A stretch of 64,000 nt of DNA, from the NCBI GenBank assembly GCA_014084085.1, contig NPFB01000038.1, positions 45,726-109,725 on the forward strand. The letters run 5' to 3'. The translations under genes and the position numbers were made by a program. The stretch is from Hondaea fermentalgiana. Lineage: Eukaryota; Sar; Bigyra; Thraustochytrida; Thraustochytriidae. Within the stretch, counting starts at the first letter, position 1, and each line of letters starts with the position of its first letter. The notes below the pieces were generated by a model. The model ran no database searches, was not told the origin of the DNA, and saw nothing but the letters and a program-made list of their open reading frames with translations. Below are positions 1 to 9,491 of the stretch, piece by piece.

Positions 1-65
1 NNNNNNNNNNNNNNNNNNNNNNNNNNNNNNNNNNNNNNNNNNNNNNNNNNNNNNNNNNNNNNNNN
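1..65. other. Assembly gap (N run)
   Basis: Sixty-five N bases at the left edge. It truncates the 3' part of the LRR exon array that follows on the minus strand. Confidence 0.99.
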
Positions 66-750
66 TTGCGAGCTGGTCAGTCGTCTTCGTTCTTTGCAAG
101 CTTTCTTTGCCTCACCATCACGCTACTCACTCAAGTTCCTGCAGCGACTTATTCTCCTTGAGCGCATTCGCCAGCGCTGTCGCGCCATCATCGCCAATTC
201 GGTTGTCCCGAAGGCTGCGGTTGTGCATTTTATGTGCAAAGTGAAACATAAAACATGCATGACAGCATGATCGATGGAAGAGAAGAACAATCATAGCATC
301 ATGTATCGGGTTGGATGATTTGTACCATTGCGAGCTGGTCAGTCGTCTTCGTTCTTTGCAAGCTTTCTTTGCCTCACCATTACACTACTTACGCAAGATC
401 CTGCAGCGACGTGTTTTCCTTGAGCGCATTCGCCAGCGCTGTCGCGCCATGATCGCCAATTAGGTTCCTCGAAAGTCTGCGATTGTGCATTTCATGGACA
501 TAATGGGGAATCGGAAACCATGCATGGCAGCATGATCGCATGTTCGAAGAAAGAGATGAAACAATCATAGCATCAGGTATCGGGTTGGGTGATTTGTACC
601 ATTGCAAGCTGGTCAGTCGTCTTCGTTCTTTGCAAGCTTTCTTTGCCTCACCATCACACTACTTACGCAAGCTTTTGCAGCGACGTGTTCTCCTTGAGCG
701 CATTCGCCAGCGCTGTCACGCCATCGTCGCCAAATTTGTTCCTCTGAAGA
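66..750 (-). repeat. Tandem exon+intron units of about 262-274 bp
   Basis: Three near-identical units follow each other (exon starts at 131, 393 and 667 on the plus axis). Similarity covers the 84-bp LRR exon and also flanking intron sequence, for example the pyrimidine-rich stretch just inside each donor. This indicates recent duplication of whole exon-intron units rather than old divergence. Confidence 0.8.
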
Positions 751-922
751 CTGCGATTGTTCATTTCATGGGCAATGTGATCGGAAGAACGAGATCGTAA
801 AGACATGACAAGGTTCGGGTCAGAATAATAACAATGCATTGCAACGAACGCCAGATCTGGGCGTATCGGCAATTCGGAGTTGCTCGCTCAACTTACCTCA
901 GCCAGGTTTCTCCATCTGACAT
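131..922 (-). CDS. LRR protein, 5' part, one 28-aa repeat per exon (partial)
   Basis: Spliced model on the minus strand with exons 897-922, 667-750, 393-476 and 131-214. Exon 1 starts at the ATG at 922-920, encodes MSDGETWL plus two bases, and ends at a GTAAGT donor. Exons 2-4 are exactly 84 bp, start after CAG and end at GTAAGT, GTAAGT and GTGAGT. All introns are phase 2, so exons can be added or lost without changing frame. Each exon encodes one ribonuclease-inhibitor-type LRR of 28 residues with the pattern LxRNxIGDxGATALANALK, then ENTSLQxL. Such repeats normally form a curved protein-binding solenoid in the cytoplasm. Introns are 146, 190 and 178 bp. The gene continues past 130 into the gap, so its length, other domains and partner are unknown. 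Confidence 0.72.
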
Positions 923-1691
923 TGCTCGAATTGCGTCGGCAATCGAATATGCCAGGTAGTTGAATCGGGACTGTTCCCATGATCGTGGAAAGGACTCGGC
1001 CATTTGTAGCGAACAGGAAGTGAGTGAATGAAAGGCAGGCAAGCGTCTGGCCTGCAACTCGCGGGCTCTGCAAGTCGTTTGAGTAAGTCTGCAGGCTTTT
1101 TGGCAAGGTGAGTTCGAGCTCGTATACTACTTGTCTTCCGTGTGCACGTGGAGTCGCGCCTTGGTTCACGATCACGTGTGTATAGGCTTAAACGCCGCGG
1201 AGCTAGACGCGGAAGAGTGTGAGCGTCGGACGACAGCCCGGCGGGCGATCCGGTGAGCCCCCGTCAATCTCGCGCGCGCAAGAGGGCTGCTTGATGAACG
1301 CCGCTGCCGCCGCGAACGCTGCAGCTTTGCGAGTCCGATTTGATCGCTGATTGCGTCGGCAGGTTGTCTGATTTTGCCTATTTCGCCGATTTCTCCGGGA
1401 GAAAGCATACTAGTATATATAAAGAAAATTCGCAAACACCCACAGAAAGCAGCCCGCCATGGCCGGTTTGTGTAATATCCGAGAAATTGGCATCTGAAGA
1501 GCAAGGAGATTGTCTGGAGAGCCTTGACATCGTCACAAGGAATGAAGATTTTGCAGAGAGCGCCATCAGGAGACGCGATGTCTCTGAGTTATAAAGCTTC
1601 CACGGCTTTGGGCCTGTATTTTTGGAATCGCCGCGGAAACGATAAAGAACGTAGCCCCAAATCTAAACATGGAAAAATCATTTTTTCTCTT
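923..1691. other. Intergenic, LRR promoter side and kinesin 3' side
   Basis: No convincing gene. Open frames on both strands here have no recognisable domain. The stretch must hold the promoter of the minus-strand LRR gene. A TATA-like run lies at about 1412-1423 on the plus strand, but no credible plus-strand gene follows it before the kinesin 3' end. Confidence 0.5.
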
Positions 1692-4010
1692 TTATGAGTC
1701 CTGGGGTGTAGGGCTCAATCGATCCGCATTGGAAGGCGCATCCGCTACGCGTGCTCTATTTTTCATGTTGCGTAGCTTTTGCTTGACAAAGGAGGCGTGT
1801 TTTCGAAATTTGGCGTCCCGTGCGACCTGGTCTTTGTCGTCCTCCTCATCTCGTTTTCGGTCCTCCTCGAGACGCTCGAGCTCGCGTTGCGCCTTGGCCG
1901 CAATCCATTGTTGCAGCTTTTTGTGTTTCGCCAGCTCCTTTTGCTTCTCACGTAGACTTGACGCAAGACTTCGTGTTCCATTCGTGGACCCATCCACGCC
2001 GCCGCCAGCACCAAGGCCAAGGCCAACGCCGCTGCCGACATTTCTCTCCTCTTGTGCGAGGCTACGCCCTTGTGCGGTCATAGACTTCGTCTTTTTCTTG
2101 TTGGACTTATTCGGAGAAGCACATTCATTCGGCGTCTTGCTTCCGAGAGGCCCCGAGTGCTCTACTCGATCTCCCATGCCTCGCAAGCGATACGTCGCAG
2201 GGGCACCCGTTGCAGGCGCTCGAGGCGAGAGAGAAATAGGGCCATTGTATGCGGGCCCGCCATTGTTGTTTCCAGAACCACCGCTGCCGCCACCAAGAGT
2301 CGAGCAACTTGCGAGATGTCGCTTGAACTCGGTCTGAAACTCTTCCTCCTCCACTTCAAAGGCAAAAAACTTGTCAGCACAGTGTTTCAAGCTTGCAAGT
2401 GTCGCGCGTAGCCTTTTATTCTCCGATTTGACACCTGCAGAGGCCGCTGCTGCCTCATTTTTGGCTACTGCTATTGCAGCTTGCATCTTGCGAGGGGTCG
2501 CTCCGGCCTCCATTTCATCCCGTAGCCTTCGATTCTCCTGCTCCAGACGAGCGATGCTCTCTTTCGCGTCAAAGAGTTCCTTTGCGATCGCAAACGAGGT
2601 CGAAGCATTGCCCTTTGCAGCCGCGCTCGGCAGCGCTAATGCGTGCGAGTTTGTTCCTGGCGAGGGCACTGCGGAGCCATCCATGAGAGCTAATGGCGTC
2701 GCTACCTGGGCGGAGGCCTGCCAATCCTGGTCTTGAAGATGCGAAACGACGAGCGCCCCCTGAGCAGCGAGATTGCTCTTGTTATCATAGGGGATTCCAT
2801 TGGCATCCAGAAGCTGACGCAGGTGTCCAATCTCAGCCTCAAGACGGAGAACAAGTTCAAGCGATACTTCGCGCGTCTCCACGACGTGGGCATGTTGCAT
2901 GACGCGTTTGGCGCGATCGGCAAACTTTAACGTTGAGATCGACTCCTCTACATATGCTTCTGATGGGGACAAAGTCGCAATGATGCACGTTCGCGAATTG
3001 CCACCAAGCGCGTCCTGCAAAATACGCGTGAGTTTTGAGTCGCGGAACGGCACATGCGTAGCCTTGGGGTTTGTGAGCGCTGCGATGCATCGTCCCAGCG
3101 TGTGCAGGCTTGTGTTGATGTTTGTCAGCTCTGAGACATGGCCTTTGTCGAGCTGCTCCATTGTGCCCCACTTTTCTGAACCTGCCAAATCTACGAGATT
3201 GAGCTTGGCACGCACGACTCGACCGCTTCGTTTCTTGCGCCGCTCCACGCACATTTGAAAAATGGAATGACTTCGACTACTTACGTCATTCATTTGCGTT
3301 TGCCGACATGCGCGTTGCTCATCGCCCTGCTCGAGCAGAGCCATGCACTCGTGTAAAGAGGTTACGGCGTATTCGCTCAACCCGACCACGTAAATCTCCT
3401 TTGTTTCTGTGTTCTCGTGCACCTGTAGCGGACGCTCTCGACCGGGGTCGCGTAACAGGTCGAATGGTTGGTCGTTGTAAATCTGCATAAAGCTACAGTA
3501 AATGGAAACCTCCTCGTCCTCCTGGTCTTCGCTCTGGCTTCTCCCGCTACGCGAACGTTCCGACTCTGCGATAGCAAGAACTTCCCGCACGGCGCGAGGA
3601 ATCACGCCCATGCTGCGTGAGGTTTCTTCAGCACCATAAATGGAAAGGTCATCTTCAGGACCAAACATGGTGAATGACTTGCCTGATCCAGTCTGTCCAT
3701 ACGCAAAGATGGTGCTGTTGAATCCCTGAACAACGGATTCTGCTGCGAAGCGGACTTTGGCATAAACTTCTTCCTGGCTGCTATCCAAGTCAAAGACGTG
3801 GTCAAAACGCGCATTGACATTGTGAAGATCAGTTTCTACGCGGACGGTCGACCCATCTTCGCTCACCTCTGTCACTGCGGGCGCGGCAATCTCTCTGCCC
3901 AGCAATGGTCGAATCCGAATAAAGACCTTTATGTTCTCATGACATGCGCCATTGCTTAGTGCTGCGTTGCCTTCGGCACGCACGACGAGCGCGTCTTCGC
4001 CCGTCGCCAT
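1692..4010 (-). CDS. Kinesin-family motor protein, N-terminal motor
   Basis: A 772-residue microtubule motor ATPase. The motor domain spans about residues 26-372. P-loop GQTGSGKS is at 105-112, switch I NDVSSRSHS at 241-249 and switch II LVDLAGSE at 272-279, so all nucleotide-binding elements are intact. A Ser/Glu-rich insertion sits at about 150-168, before the conserved IYND motif. After the neck (about 373-400) come short heptad-like stretches, a Gly/Asn-rich linker near 560-590 and a basic Lys/Arg-rich coiled-coil tail at about 680-750. The short tail and plain N-terminal motor do not allow a safe subfamily assignment; kinesin-9-like or protist-specific are both possible. The start ATG at 4010 is close to the motor. 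No intron is needed. Confidence 0.93.
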   Translation of the reverse strand: MATGEDALVVRAEGNAALSNGACHENIKVFIRIRPLLGREIAAPAVTEVSEDGSTVRVETDLHNVNARFDHVFDLDSSQEEVYAKVRFAAESVVQGFNSTIFAYGQTGSGKSFTMFGPEDDLSIYGAEETSRSMGVIPRAVREVLAIAESERSRSGRSQSEDQEDEEVSIYCSFMQIYNDQPFDLLRDPGRERPLQVHENTETKEIYVVGLSEYAVTSLHECMALLEQGDEQRACRQTQMNDVSSRSHSIFQMCVERRKKRSGRVVRAKLNLVDLAGSEKWGTMEQLDKGHVSELTNINTSLHTLGRCIAALTNPKATHVPFRDSKLTRILQDALGGNSRTCIIATLSPSEAYVEESISTLKFADRAKRVMQHAHVVETREVSLELVLRLEAEIGHLRQLLDANGIPYDNKSNLAAQGALVVSHLQDQDWQASAQVATPLALMDGSAVPSPGTNSHALALPSAAAKGNASTSFAIAKELFDAKESIARLEQENRRLRDEMEAGATPRKMQAAIAVAKNEAAAASAGVKSENKRLRATLASLKHCADKFFAFEVEEEEFQTEFKRHLASCSTLGGGSGGSGNNNGGPAYNGPISLSPRAPATGAPATYRLRGMGDRVEHSGPLGSKTPNECASPNKSNKKKTKSMTAQGRSLAQEERNVGSGVGLGLGAGGGVDGSTNGTRSLASSLREKQKELAKHKKLQQWIAAKAQRELERLEEDRKRDEEDDKDQVARDAKFRKHASFVKQKLRNMKNRARVADAPSNADRLSPTPQDS

Positions 4011-4610
4011 TGCCCCTTCGGCCCACCGTCACAGGCTGGCCGTACGCAAGGAAACAAAACCTTGGCCTACAGCGTCACGAGACGAGATTAGACGAGACGA
4101 GACGAGACGAGACGAGACGAGACGTTGGGGTCTGTGACGAAGCCGCCACCGCGGCGCCAAACAACACGAGGCGAACGGAGAGGCGCAGCAAGCCTCACCC
4201 AAGTACTCTTGGCACCCGAGGTCACCTCTTGCTGGCCTTTTACCAACGTTTTGGTCTCGTGCGTGTACAACAAAAAAGTCTATTTCTGGCCCGAGCGTGC
4301 AGATTTGAGTCGACGGCGAACCCAACGGCTATCGTATTGGATATTACTCGATTTTGCTTGTCTTCTTTTCGGAAGGCCTGACAGAAAGCTAACATTGTGT
4401 CGCGAGGTTCTGGGATTGGTCGCAGAGCAGTGTTGTGTCACAGGGTGCGAGTTATTTTTACACAAGAAAAATATTCGAGAGGGAGAGAAAAAAGGAAAGG
4501 CGAGGAAAGGAAAGAAATAGGAAAGAAAAAGGCTGATGTGATTTCTTGTATACCGAAAAATGTAAATGGCAACGCAAAACAAGGTGACTTGAAAAGGACA
4601 AACTTCCTTC
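4011..4610. other. Intergenic, kinesin 5' region
   Basis: 600 bp between two minus-strand genes. It holds the GACGA repeat and a purine-rich run at about 4470-4530 near the 3' end of the fusion gene. No coding signal was seen. Confidence 0.6.
4091..4123. repeat. (GACGA)n microsatellite
   Basis: About six and a half perfect copies of a pentanucleotide, roughly 80 bp upstream of the kinesin start codon (minus strand), so probably in its promoter or 5' UTR. Confidence 0.95.
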
Positions 4611-6863
4611 TTACTGGTACGTGCCGTCGTGATTGCTGTCAACCTCGGCGATAATGGCCTGCCACTTTTCCGCAACGCGGCGAAGCTTGCCAGCGTCAAT
4701 CGTGAGCAGCTGACGACTGCGCATGAGACACTTGCCTTGAACCCAGACGTCACTGACTTGGTGACGGTTGCACGCATACACCAAATGAGACACCACGTGA
4801 TAGGTAGGCAGGCAAGACAAGTCCGAAAGGTCGACGGCGATCATGTCGGCCTGCTTGCCGACCTCGAGCGATCCCACCTGGTCGGCGATGCCGAGGGCCT
4901 TGGCGCCGTTAATTGTGGCCATGCGAAGCGCCTGAGTGGCAGGAATAGCGCAGGGTTCCTTGGCGACGCCCTTGGCCATGATAGCGGCCAGCTTCATTTC
5001 CTGAAACATGTCGAGCGAATTGTTCGACGAGGCGCCGTCCGTGCCAATCGCAACATTGATTCCGGCGTCCACAATCTTTTGCACAGGGCAAAAGCCGCTC
5101 GCCAGCTTGAGGTTCGAAGTCGGGCAGTGCACGACATGGGCCCCAGCAGCTGCGTATTCCTTAATCTCATCGTCCTTGATGTGAACCATGTGGGCCGCCA
5201 CAAAGTGTTCATCGACAATACCATTGTCCAAAAGGTTGCGCAGAGGGCGGCACTTCTTGTCGCACTGATGGCAAAAGGAAGACGACCGGTCACCACGCTC
5301 GCTGTCATCGACCTCACGCTCCGTCTCGTGCAGATGCGTGTGGAAGGGTAGGTTAAACTCGCGCGCCATCTTGTGCGCCTTGATCAGGTCCTCCTCGGAC
5401 ACCGCGTAGGTGCTGTGCGGCGCAACGCAGAACTTGAGACGGTCCGTGCGTCCGCTGTAGTCCTCAATCATCTTGCGGCCCTTCTCCAGGTACTCTGCCG
5501 GTCCCTGAGCATAATTCGACGGGAAGCCGATAACGATGCTGCCAGGAAATCCACGAATACCCGTCTCCTCAATGATTTCCGCAGTGGACTCTGGGAAAAA
5601 GTACATGTCCGAGAAGCAGGTCACGCCACCGCGAATAAACTCTGCGCACGCAAGGCGCGAGCCGTCGCGAACAAAGTCCTTGGAAACGGTGCGCACCTCT
5701 GTGGGCCAAATCTTTTCCGTAAGCCACTTGTCAAGGGGCAAGTCGTCGGAAAAGCCGCGCATGAAAACCATCGGGGTATGTGTATGCGCGTTGATGAGAC
5801 CCGGCATGAGCACGCTGTCTGGAAGGCGCACGACCTTGGTCGTGGTCGAAGAAAAGGCGCCGTACTTGACGTCCGCATCGTGAGACGGCAAAATGTCGAC
5901 AATCTTGCCGTCCTTGATGGCCACGGCGTGGTTCTCCAAAACGCGCTCCTCGGCATCAACGGTGACGACGCTCTTGGCGTGCACTACCTCATCGCAGACC
6001 TCCTTGGGAGACGCCGGGGTCGACGGAGCCTTGTCGTCTGCGGAAGCGTCTGCGCCATCGCCGTCGAGGCTGAGAAGCACCTCTGGGTAGGCCTTGAAGT
6101 GATTGAGGACAACGTGCACGGCGTTCTCGATTTTGGGCTGATTCTTGTGCTGGACAGCGAAAAACTCCTCGAGCGTGAGCTGCGGCCCAATGCCGTTGGC
6201 CATGTTGTCGACAATGGCGAGCATAGCGTAGGGAATGCCAAGCTCCTTTGCAAGCGTCGCCTCGTGGGCACCGGTCATGCCAATGATTTCACCGCACTGC
6301 GACATGAAGCGGATCTCGGCCTTGGTCTCGAAGCGCGGGCCATTCGAGTTGACATAGACGCCGCCATCGAGCGGGCGCTCCCCGCTGCGAAAGAGAGCCG
6401 TGAGGATCTCGGTGCGCAGGGCATCGTTGAAGCCAGGCACGTTGTGGCCTCGCGCATCGTCAAAGGTGGTGAGAATATGCTGGGGACAGAAAAAGTCGTC
6501 CGGAAGCACGAGCGCACCCATGCCAATGTGATGGCGCATCGATCCTACGGAGCAGACGGCCAGAATGGCGTTGACACCGACTTGCTTCATGGCCGAGAGG
6601 AGGCCTCGAAAGTTGACCAGGTGCGGGGGGGAGTAATCCTTCTCGACGTCGCAAGCGTGTCTCTGCGCAAAGACAATGTCGAGCTCCTCGTTGAGCTCCT
6701 TGCGCATCAGCTTGATCTTGCCAAAGCCGGCCTCGGTCTCCACCACCTCCTCCTTCATGGTCTCCGGCGCGAACATGGCGCTTTTCAGCAGCCCGCTCCC
6801 GCCAATCACCCCAAGCACCACCTTGCGGGCATCCTCCTCGCCATTTCCACCCGCGCTCGCCAT
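4611..6863 (-). CDS. Fused nucleoside phosphorylase / methylthioadenosine deaminase
   Basis: A 750-residue bifunctional protein. Residues 14-265 are a PNP/MTAP-family phosphorylase (VIGGSG at 19-24, phosphate-side SVGSMRHH, GPRFET at 175-180). Residues about 290-745 are an amidohydrolase of the MtaD/SAH deaminase group, with metal ligands H360/H362 (AHTH), H510/E513 (HLHE), H558 and D609 (IGTDG). In human MTAP the adenine is read by S178, D220 and D222; here those positions are E179, N220 and A222, as in enzymes that bind 6-oxopurines. Inferred reactions: methylthioadenosine to methylthioinosine plus ammonia, then phosphorolysis to hypoxanthine and methylthioribose-1-phosphate. An insertion at about 520-540 carries CHQCDKKC, a possible extra metal site. 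I chose the ATG at 6863 (AAGATGG context, directly before the domain); in-frame ATGs at 7019 and 7409 would add low-complexity sequence, and the last overlaps the divergent USB1 gene. Confidence 0.88.
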   Translation of the reverse strand: MASAGGNGEEDARKVVLGVIGGSGLLKSAMFAPETMKEEVVETEAGFGKIKLMRKELNEELDIVFAQRHACDVEKDYSPPHLVNFRGLLSAMKQVGVNAILAVCSVGSMRHHIGMGALVLPDDFFCPQHILTTFDDARGHNVPGFNDALRTEILTALFRSGERPLDGGVYVNSNGPRFETKAEIRFMSQCGEIIGMTGAHEATLAKELGIPYAMLAIVDNMANGIGPQLTLEEFFAVQHKNQPKIENAVHVVLNHFKAYPEVLLSLDGDGADASADDKAPSTPASPKEVCDEVVHAKSVVTVDAEERVLENHAVAIKDGKIVDILPSHDADVKYGAFSSTTTKVVRLPDSVLMPGLINAHTHTPMVFMRGFSDDLPLDKWLTEKIWPTEVRTVSKDFVRDGSRLACAEFIRGGVTCFSDMYFFPESTAEIIEETGIRGFPGSIVIGFPSNYAQGPAEYLEKGRKMIEDYSGRTDRLKFCVAPHSTYAVSEEDLIKAHKMAREFNLPFHTHLHETEREVDDSERGDRSSSFCHQCDKKCRPLRNLLDNGIVDEHFVAAHMVHIKDDEIKEYAAAGAHVVHCPTSNLKLASGFCPVQKIVDAGINVAIGTDGASSNNSLDMFQEMKLAAIMAKGVAKEPCAIPATQALRMATINGAKALGIADQVGSLEVGKQADMIAVDLSDLSCLPTYHVVSHLVYACNRHQVSDVWVQGKCLMRSRQLLTIDAGKLRRVAEKWQAIIAEVDSNHDGTYQ

Positions 6864-7402
6864 CTTGCTCTCCGCCCTTCCCGCGTCGCGTCTGCTCTCC
6901 GCCCCCGCTCCGCGGGTCCTCGGCGCCTTGGCCGCCTCGCGGGTCTCCCTCCAGGTCGCCGCTGTCGCCGCTGTCGCCGCAGCCGCTCGTTGCTGTTGGC
7001 GCTCTGCTACTTCGTTCATCGATTTATCATCGCCATCACAAAGGCTCCCGGCCTGGTCTCTCTCTCTGGACCGCTTTGGGACCTCTTTGGAGGAGGCGAG
7101 GCGCGGCGACCCGACCGAGAGCGCCGCGCGACGCGCGTCGCGCCGCGCTGCGCCGCCTCGCGCGGAGCGAGCGCACAAAAGGGAGACGAAACGCAGACGT
7201 GCGACAGGAATGGATGGGCGGAGAGGATTAGATTTGATTAGTACAACAGTCTTGGGGCGGGACCAGGTGGACGGAGCCAGGGGCCCGACACGGGCCGGGG
7301 GACGAGGCTTCTCGCCTTTGGGCGGAGAGGGCAGAGACGCTGCCACGCCAGGGGGGGGCTTCTCGGAGGTTCTGAAGCGTTGACAAACGAAAGGGCCGCA
7401 GG
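6864..7402. promoter_or_regulatory. Divergent spacer between fusion gene and USB1
   Basis: 539 bp separating start codons on opposite strands; both promoters must lie here. The part next to the fusion gene is an open Ala/Arg-rich frame that I read as 5' UTR rather than coding. No clear TATA box was seen. Confidence 0.5.
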
Positions 7403-8140
7403 ATGTCATCCGAGAAGAGAAAACTCAAAGATCTGAACGCGTCCGATGGCGACAATCTTCGCAGCGCCAAGTCAGCGAGGAAATCTGACGTTGCTGTTGA
7501 CAACCACATTGCTAAAGACAATGAAAACGATAACGAAGAAATTGAAGCGAGTGATCGTCCGCGCGTAGAACGATTGTTTCCTCACGTGGAAGGGAACTGG
7601 GCCACATCTGTCTCTATCCCAGTCCACATCTCGGAGGATCTCGTTACAGAAGCCGTCGAGGCCCTTGAAGATGCACGCCCAGAGGCTGAGGTATCTACGA
7701 TTCAGGAACCGCACTTGAGCCTTTCGAAAACCTTTCCTCTGAGAGAGCACCAGATTCAACCATTTGTGGATGCAATACGTGACGCCATTGCTCCAACGAC
7801 CAGCTTTCAGGTAACGGGCCAGCACATTCGTTTTTTTCGGAGTGAAAATCGCTCACGCATCTTCGCTTCGTTGCTCACCCTGCGCGGCACGGACCGCGTG
7901 CTAGCCCTGATTGGTGCAATTAGCAGCGTCACGACTGCTTTCAAGGGACCATCATATTATGAGAATCCAGAGCCTCACATTTCGCTCGCCTCTGCCGCCG
8001 AGCCAGCGGCCCTCGCCAATAGTCCTCGGGATCGCGATGTGCCTCTCTCGGGTCCGCCGACTGTGGTGCACGCGCGCACGGTCGTTGTATTGAGTGGAGA
8101 CAAGCGGTTCTCTCTGTCTTTACAAGCGCCATATTCATGA
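7403..8140 (+). CDS. USB1: U6 snRNA phosphodiesterase USB1/Mpn1
   Basis: A 245-residue protein of the 2H phosphoesterase superfamily. Two His-x-Ser catalytic motifs are present: EPHLSLS (H104, S106) and EPHISLA (H192, S194), spaced as in USB1. The family trims the oligo(U) tail of U6 spliceosomal RNA and leaves a protected 3' end, acting in the nucleus. The first 55 residues are charged and basic (KRKLKD, SAKSARKS) and may carry a nuclear localisation signal. Length is close to the human protein. The ATG at 7403 is the first in frame. The gene is divergent from the fusion gene and followed on the same strand by an unknown gene. Confidence 0.9.
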   Translation: MSSEKRKLKDLNASDGDNLRSAKSARKSDVAVDNHIAKDNENDNEEIEASDRPRVERLFPHVEGNWATSVSIPVHISEDLVTEAVEALEDARPEAEVSTIQEPHLSLSKTFPLREHQIQPFVDAIRDAIAPTTSFQVTGQHIRFFRSENRSRIFASLLTLRGTDRVLALIGAISSVTTAFKGPSYYENPEPHISLASAAEPAALANSPRDRDVPLSGPPTVVHARTVVVLSGDKRFSLSLQAPYS

Positions 8141-8615
8141 CCCAATGAAAAGATCCGTTAATAGGAACGCGAGCCTGAGAACTCTGGATGACATTGACGC
8201 CGCACCTTGACCTGGATGGAGAGCGGAAGGGCGCGCGGGCGAGCGGGCTGGGTGGCTCGCTGGTCAGCTGTGTTATGCTGATCCTACGGTCTTGGCGACG
8301 ATCGCAATAGAAGTCGATCCCCTCATTCATAGTCGGTGTTTCGTGCGCTGAATGCGCGTAACAAGAAGGCACGTGCGAACTTACAAGCAAAGCAGAGGAA
8401 AGGAAATCAAAGCAGAGCAAAGCAGAGCAAATCAGCAAGCGAAAAGGCCGAGACAGAGAACGTAGAAATCGTGTGGCGAACGCGAGCAAACGCGAGATCT
8501 ATTTCCGGCAGAGGAGAAGAACGAGCGAAGCCAGACCCAGGCTCGCAGCGTCAACACTGATTCGCTTCGAAGCGGAACCCTGGCAACCAGGCCGTAAAGA
8601 GGCCAAACAGTCAGG
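8141..8615. other. Intergenic, USB1 3' side and promoter of next gene
   Basis: 475 bp without a recognisable gene. It contains the GCARR array and presumably the promoter and 5' UTR of the 8616 gene. Confidence 0.55.
8387..8435 (+). repeat. GCARR pentanucleotide array
   Basis: Ten consecutive 5-mers, mostly GCAAA and GCAGA, with three variants (GGAAA twice, TCAAA). It lies 180-230 bp upstream of the ATG at 8616 in the same orientation. Confidence 0.85.
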
Positions 8616-9491
8616 ATGGTTAAAGCTGCAATGCTGCGCGCCAAGTCGCAGATCGGAGCCAAGTCAATGCGTATGAACTTTTCTGCCTCTGAAAAAGCGC
8701 TGCCCAACACACCCGAGTACGAGGAAAAACGGAAATTAAAGCGAGAGGTGAAACGCGCCTCCAAGGCAGACATCCTTGGTACGCGCAAGACGGATTGGAA
8801 CCAGAGCGTGCACGTCACCCCTTCCTGCACGGAGCGCACCAGTTGCCAGGTTCCAAAGCACGATCCAACGTTATTTCAATACAACTATCGCGCAGAGACC
8901 TTGCCACGACCAAACATGCGCTTCGTCGCAACGCCTGGCCTGCACAACTTTGACCACACACGTCTGCACCCAGGCTACAAGCCCGAGGACTCTCAGATTC
9001 CCCCCGCTGCGCGCTGTGCTGAGATTCCCGTGCACGCGAGTCTTGAGAGCAAGGCAAGTTGGCAGCCCTCTACAGAAATCGATCGCCGAGCGCTCGACAA
9101 GGCTTCACGCGTGAATGACGCGCGATGCGTACGCAACAGTCGTCGCAAGAACGCCGTCATTGTCCGAGAGGGCTATGTTGGTCCTGTGGAACGTGAGAGC
9201 ATGCGTATGGAACGTTTGCGCGAAGAGCGAGAGGCCAAACGCAACGGGACGTGGCAGGAACCTCCTGCACCCTCGCCCAATGCCAATAATGCCGCAGAAG
9301 ATGCGACGTCCGAGCCTCCTCGCAGAAGCAAATCCCGCAAGTACAAGGAGTACTACAATGATGGTGTCTACGAGTATTCACAAATCGCTGGGGGCTACGT
9401 GTGGTCGTGTTCCATGAACCCGAATCCCGAGTTTCGTGGATCCTGCTACAAGATTCGCAACCCCGACGCATGGAACTTTGCAAGTCCATAA
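8616..9491 (+). CDS. Conserved-looking hypothetical protein, 291 aa
   Basis: Not recognised. The reading frame has coding-like codon use and an ATG at 8616 after a purine-rich leader. The protein is basic and charged, without signal peptide or membrane segment. An N-terminal helix-prone KRKLKREVKRASK stretch lies near residues 38-50. The middle has many Pro, His and Asn residues (PKHDPTLFQYNYRAE, TPGLHNFDHTRLHPGY). A helical Arg/Glu stretch follows at about 185-212, then a Pro/Ala linker and a C-terminal aromatic section with YNDGVYEYSQIAGGY and WNFASP. The short repeated aromatic motifs resemble the style of small axonemal or cytoskeletal proteins, but I cannot name a family. Confidence 0.7.
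   Translation: MVKAAMLRAKSQIGAKSMRMNFSASEKALPNTPEYEEKRKLKREVKRASKADILGTRKTDWNQSVHVTPSCTERTSCQVPKHDPTLFQYNYRAETLPRPNMRFVATPGLHNFDHTRLHPGYKPEDSQIPPAARCAEIPVHASLESKASWQPSTEIDRRALDKASRVNDARCVRNSRRKNAVIVREGYVGPVERESMRMERLREEREAKRNGTWQEPPAPSPNANNAAEDATSEPPRRSKSRKYKEYYNDGVYEYSQIAGGYVWSCSMNPNPEFRGSCYKIRNPDAWNFASP

Noticed and set aside
1669..2337. 222-codon plus-strand frame
   Set aside because: Lies wholly antisense to the kinesin tail; Ser/Arg/Pro-rich text with no domain, a shadow of GC-rich codon bias.
5373..7241. 622-codon plus-strand frame
   Set aside because: Antisense to the phosphorylase/deaminase gene, whose motifs are unambiguous; the reverse frame has none.
6864..7409. N-terminal extension of the fusion protein
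   Set aside because: Open frame but Ala/Arg-rich, poor start context, and it overlaps the start of the divergent USB1 gene; a mitochondrial transit peptide was considered but not supported.
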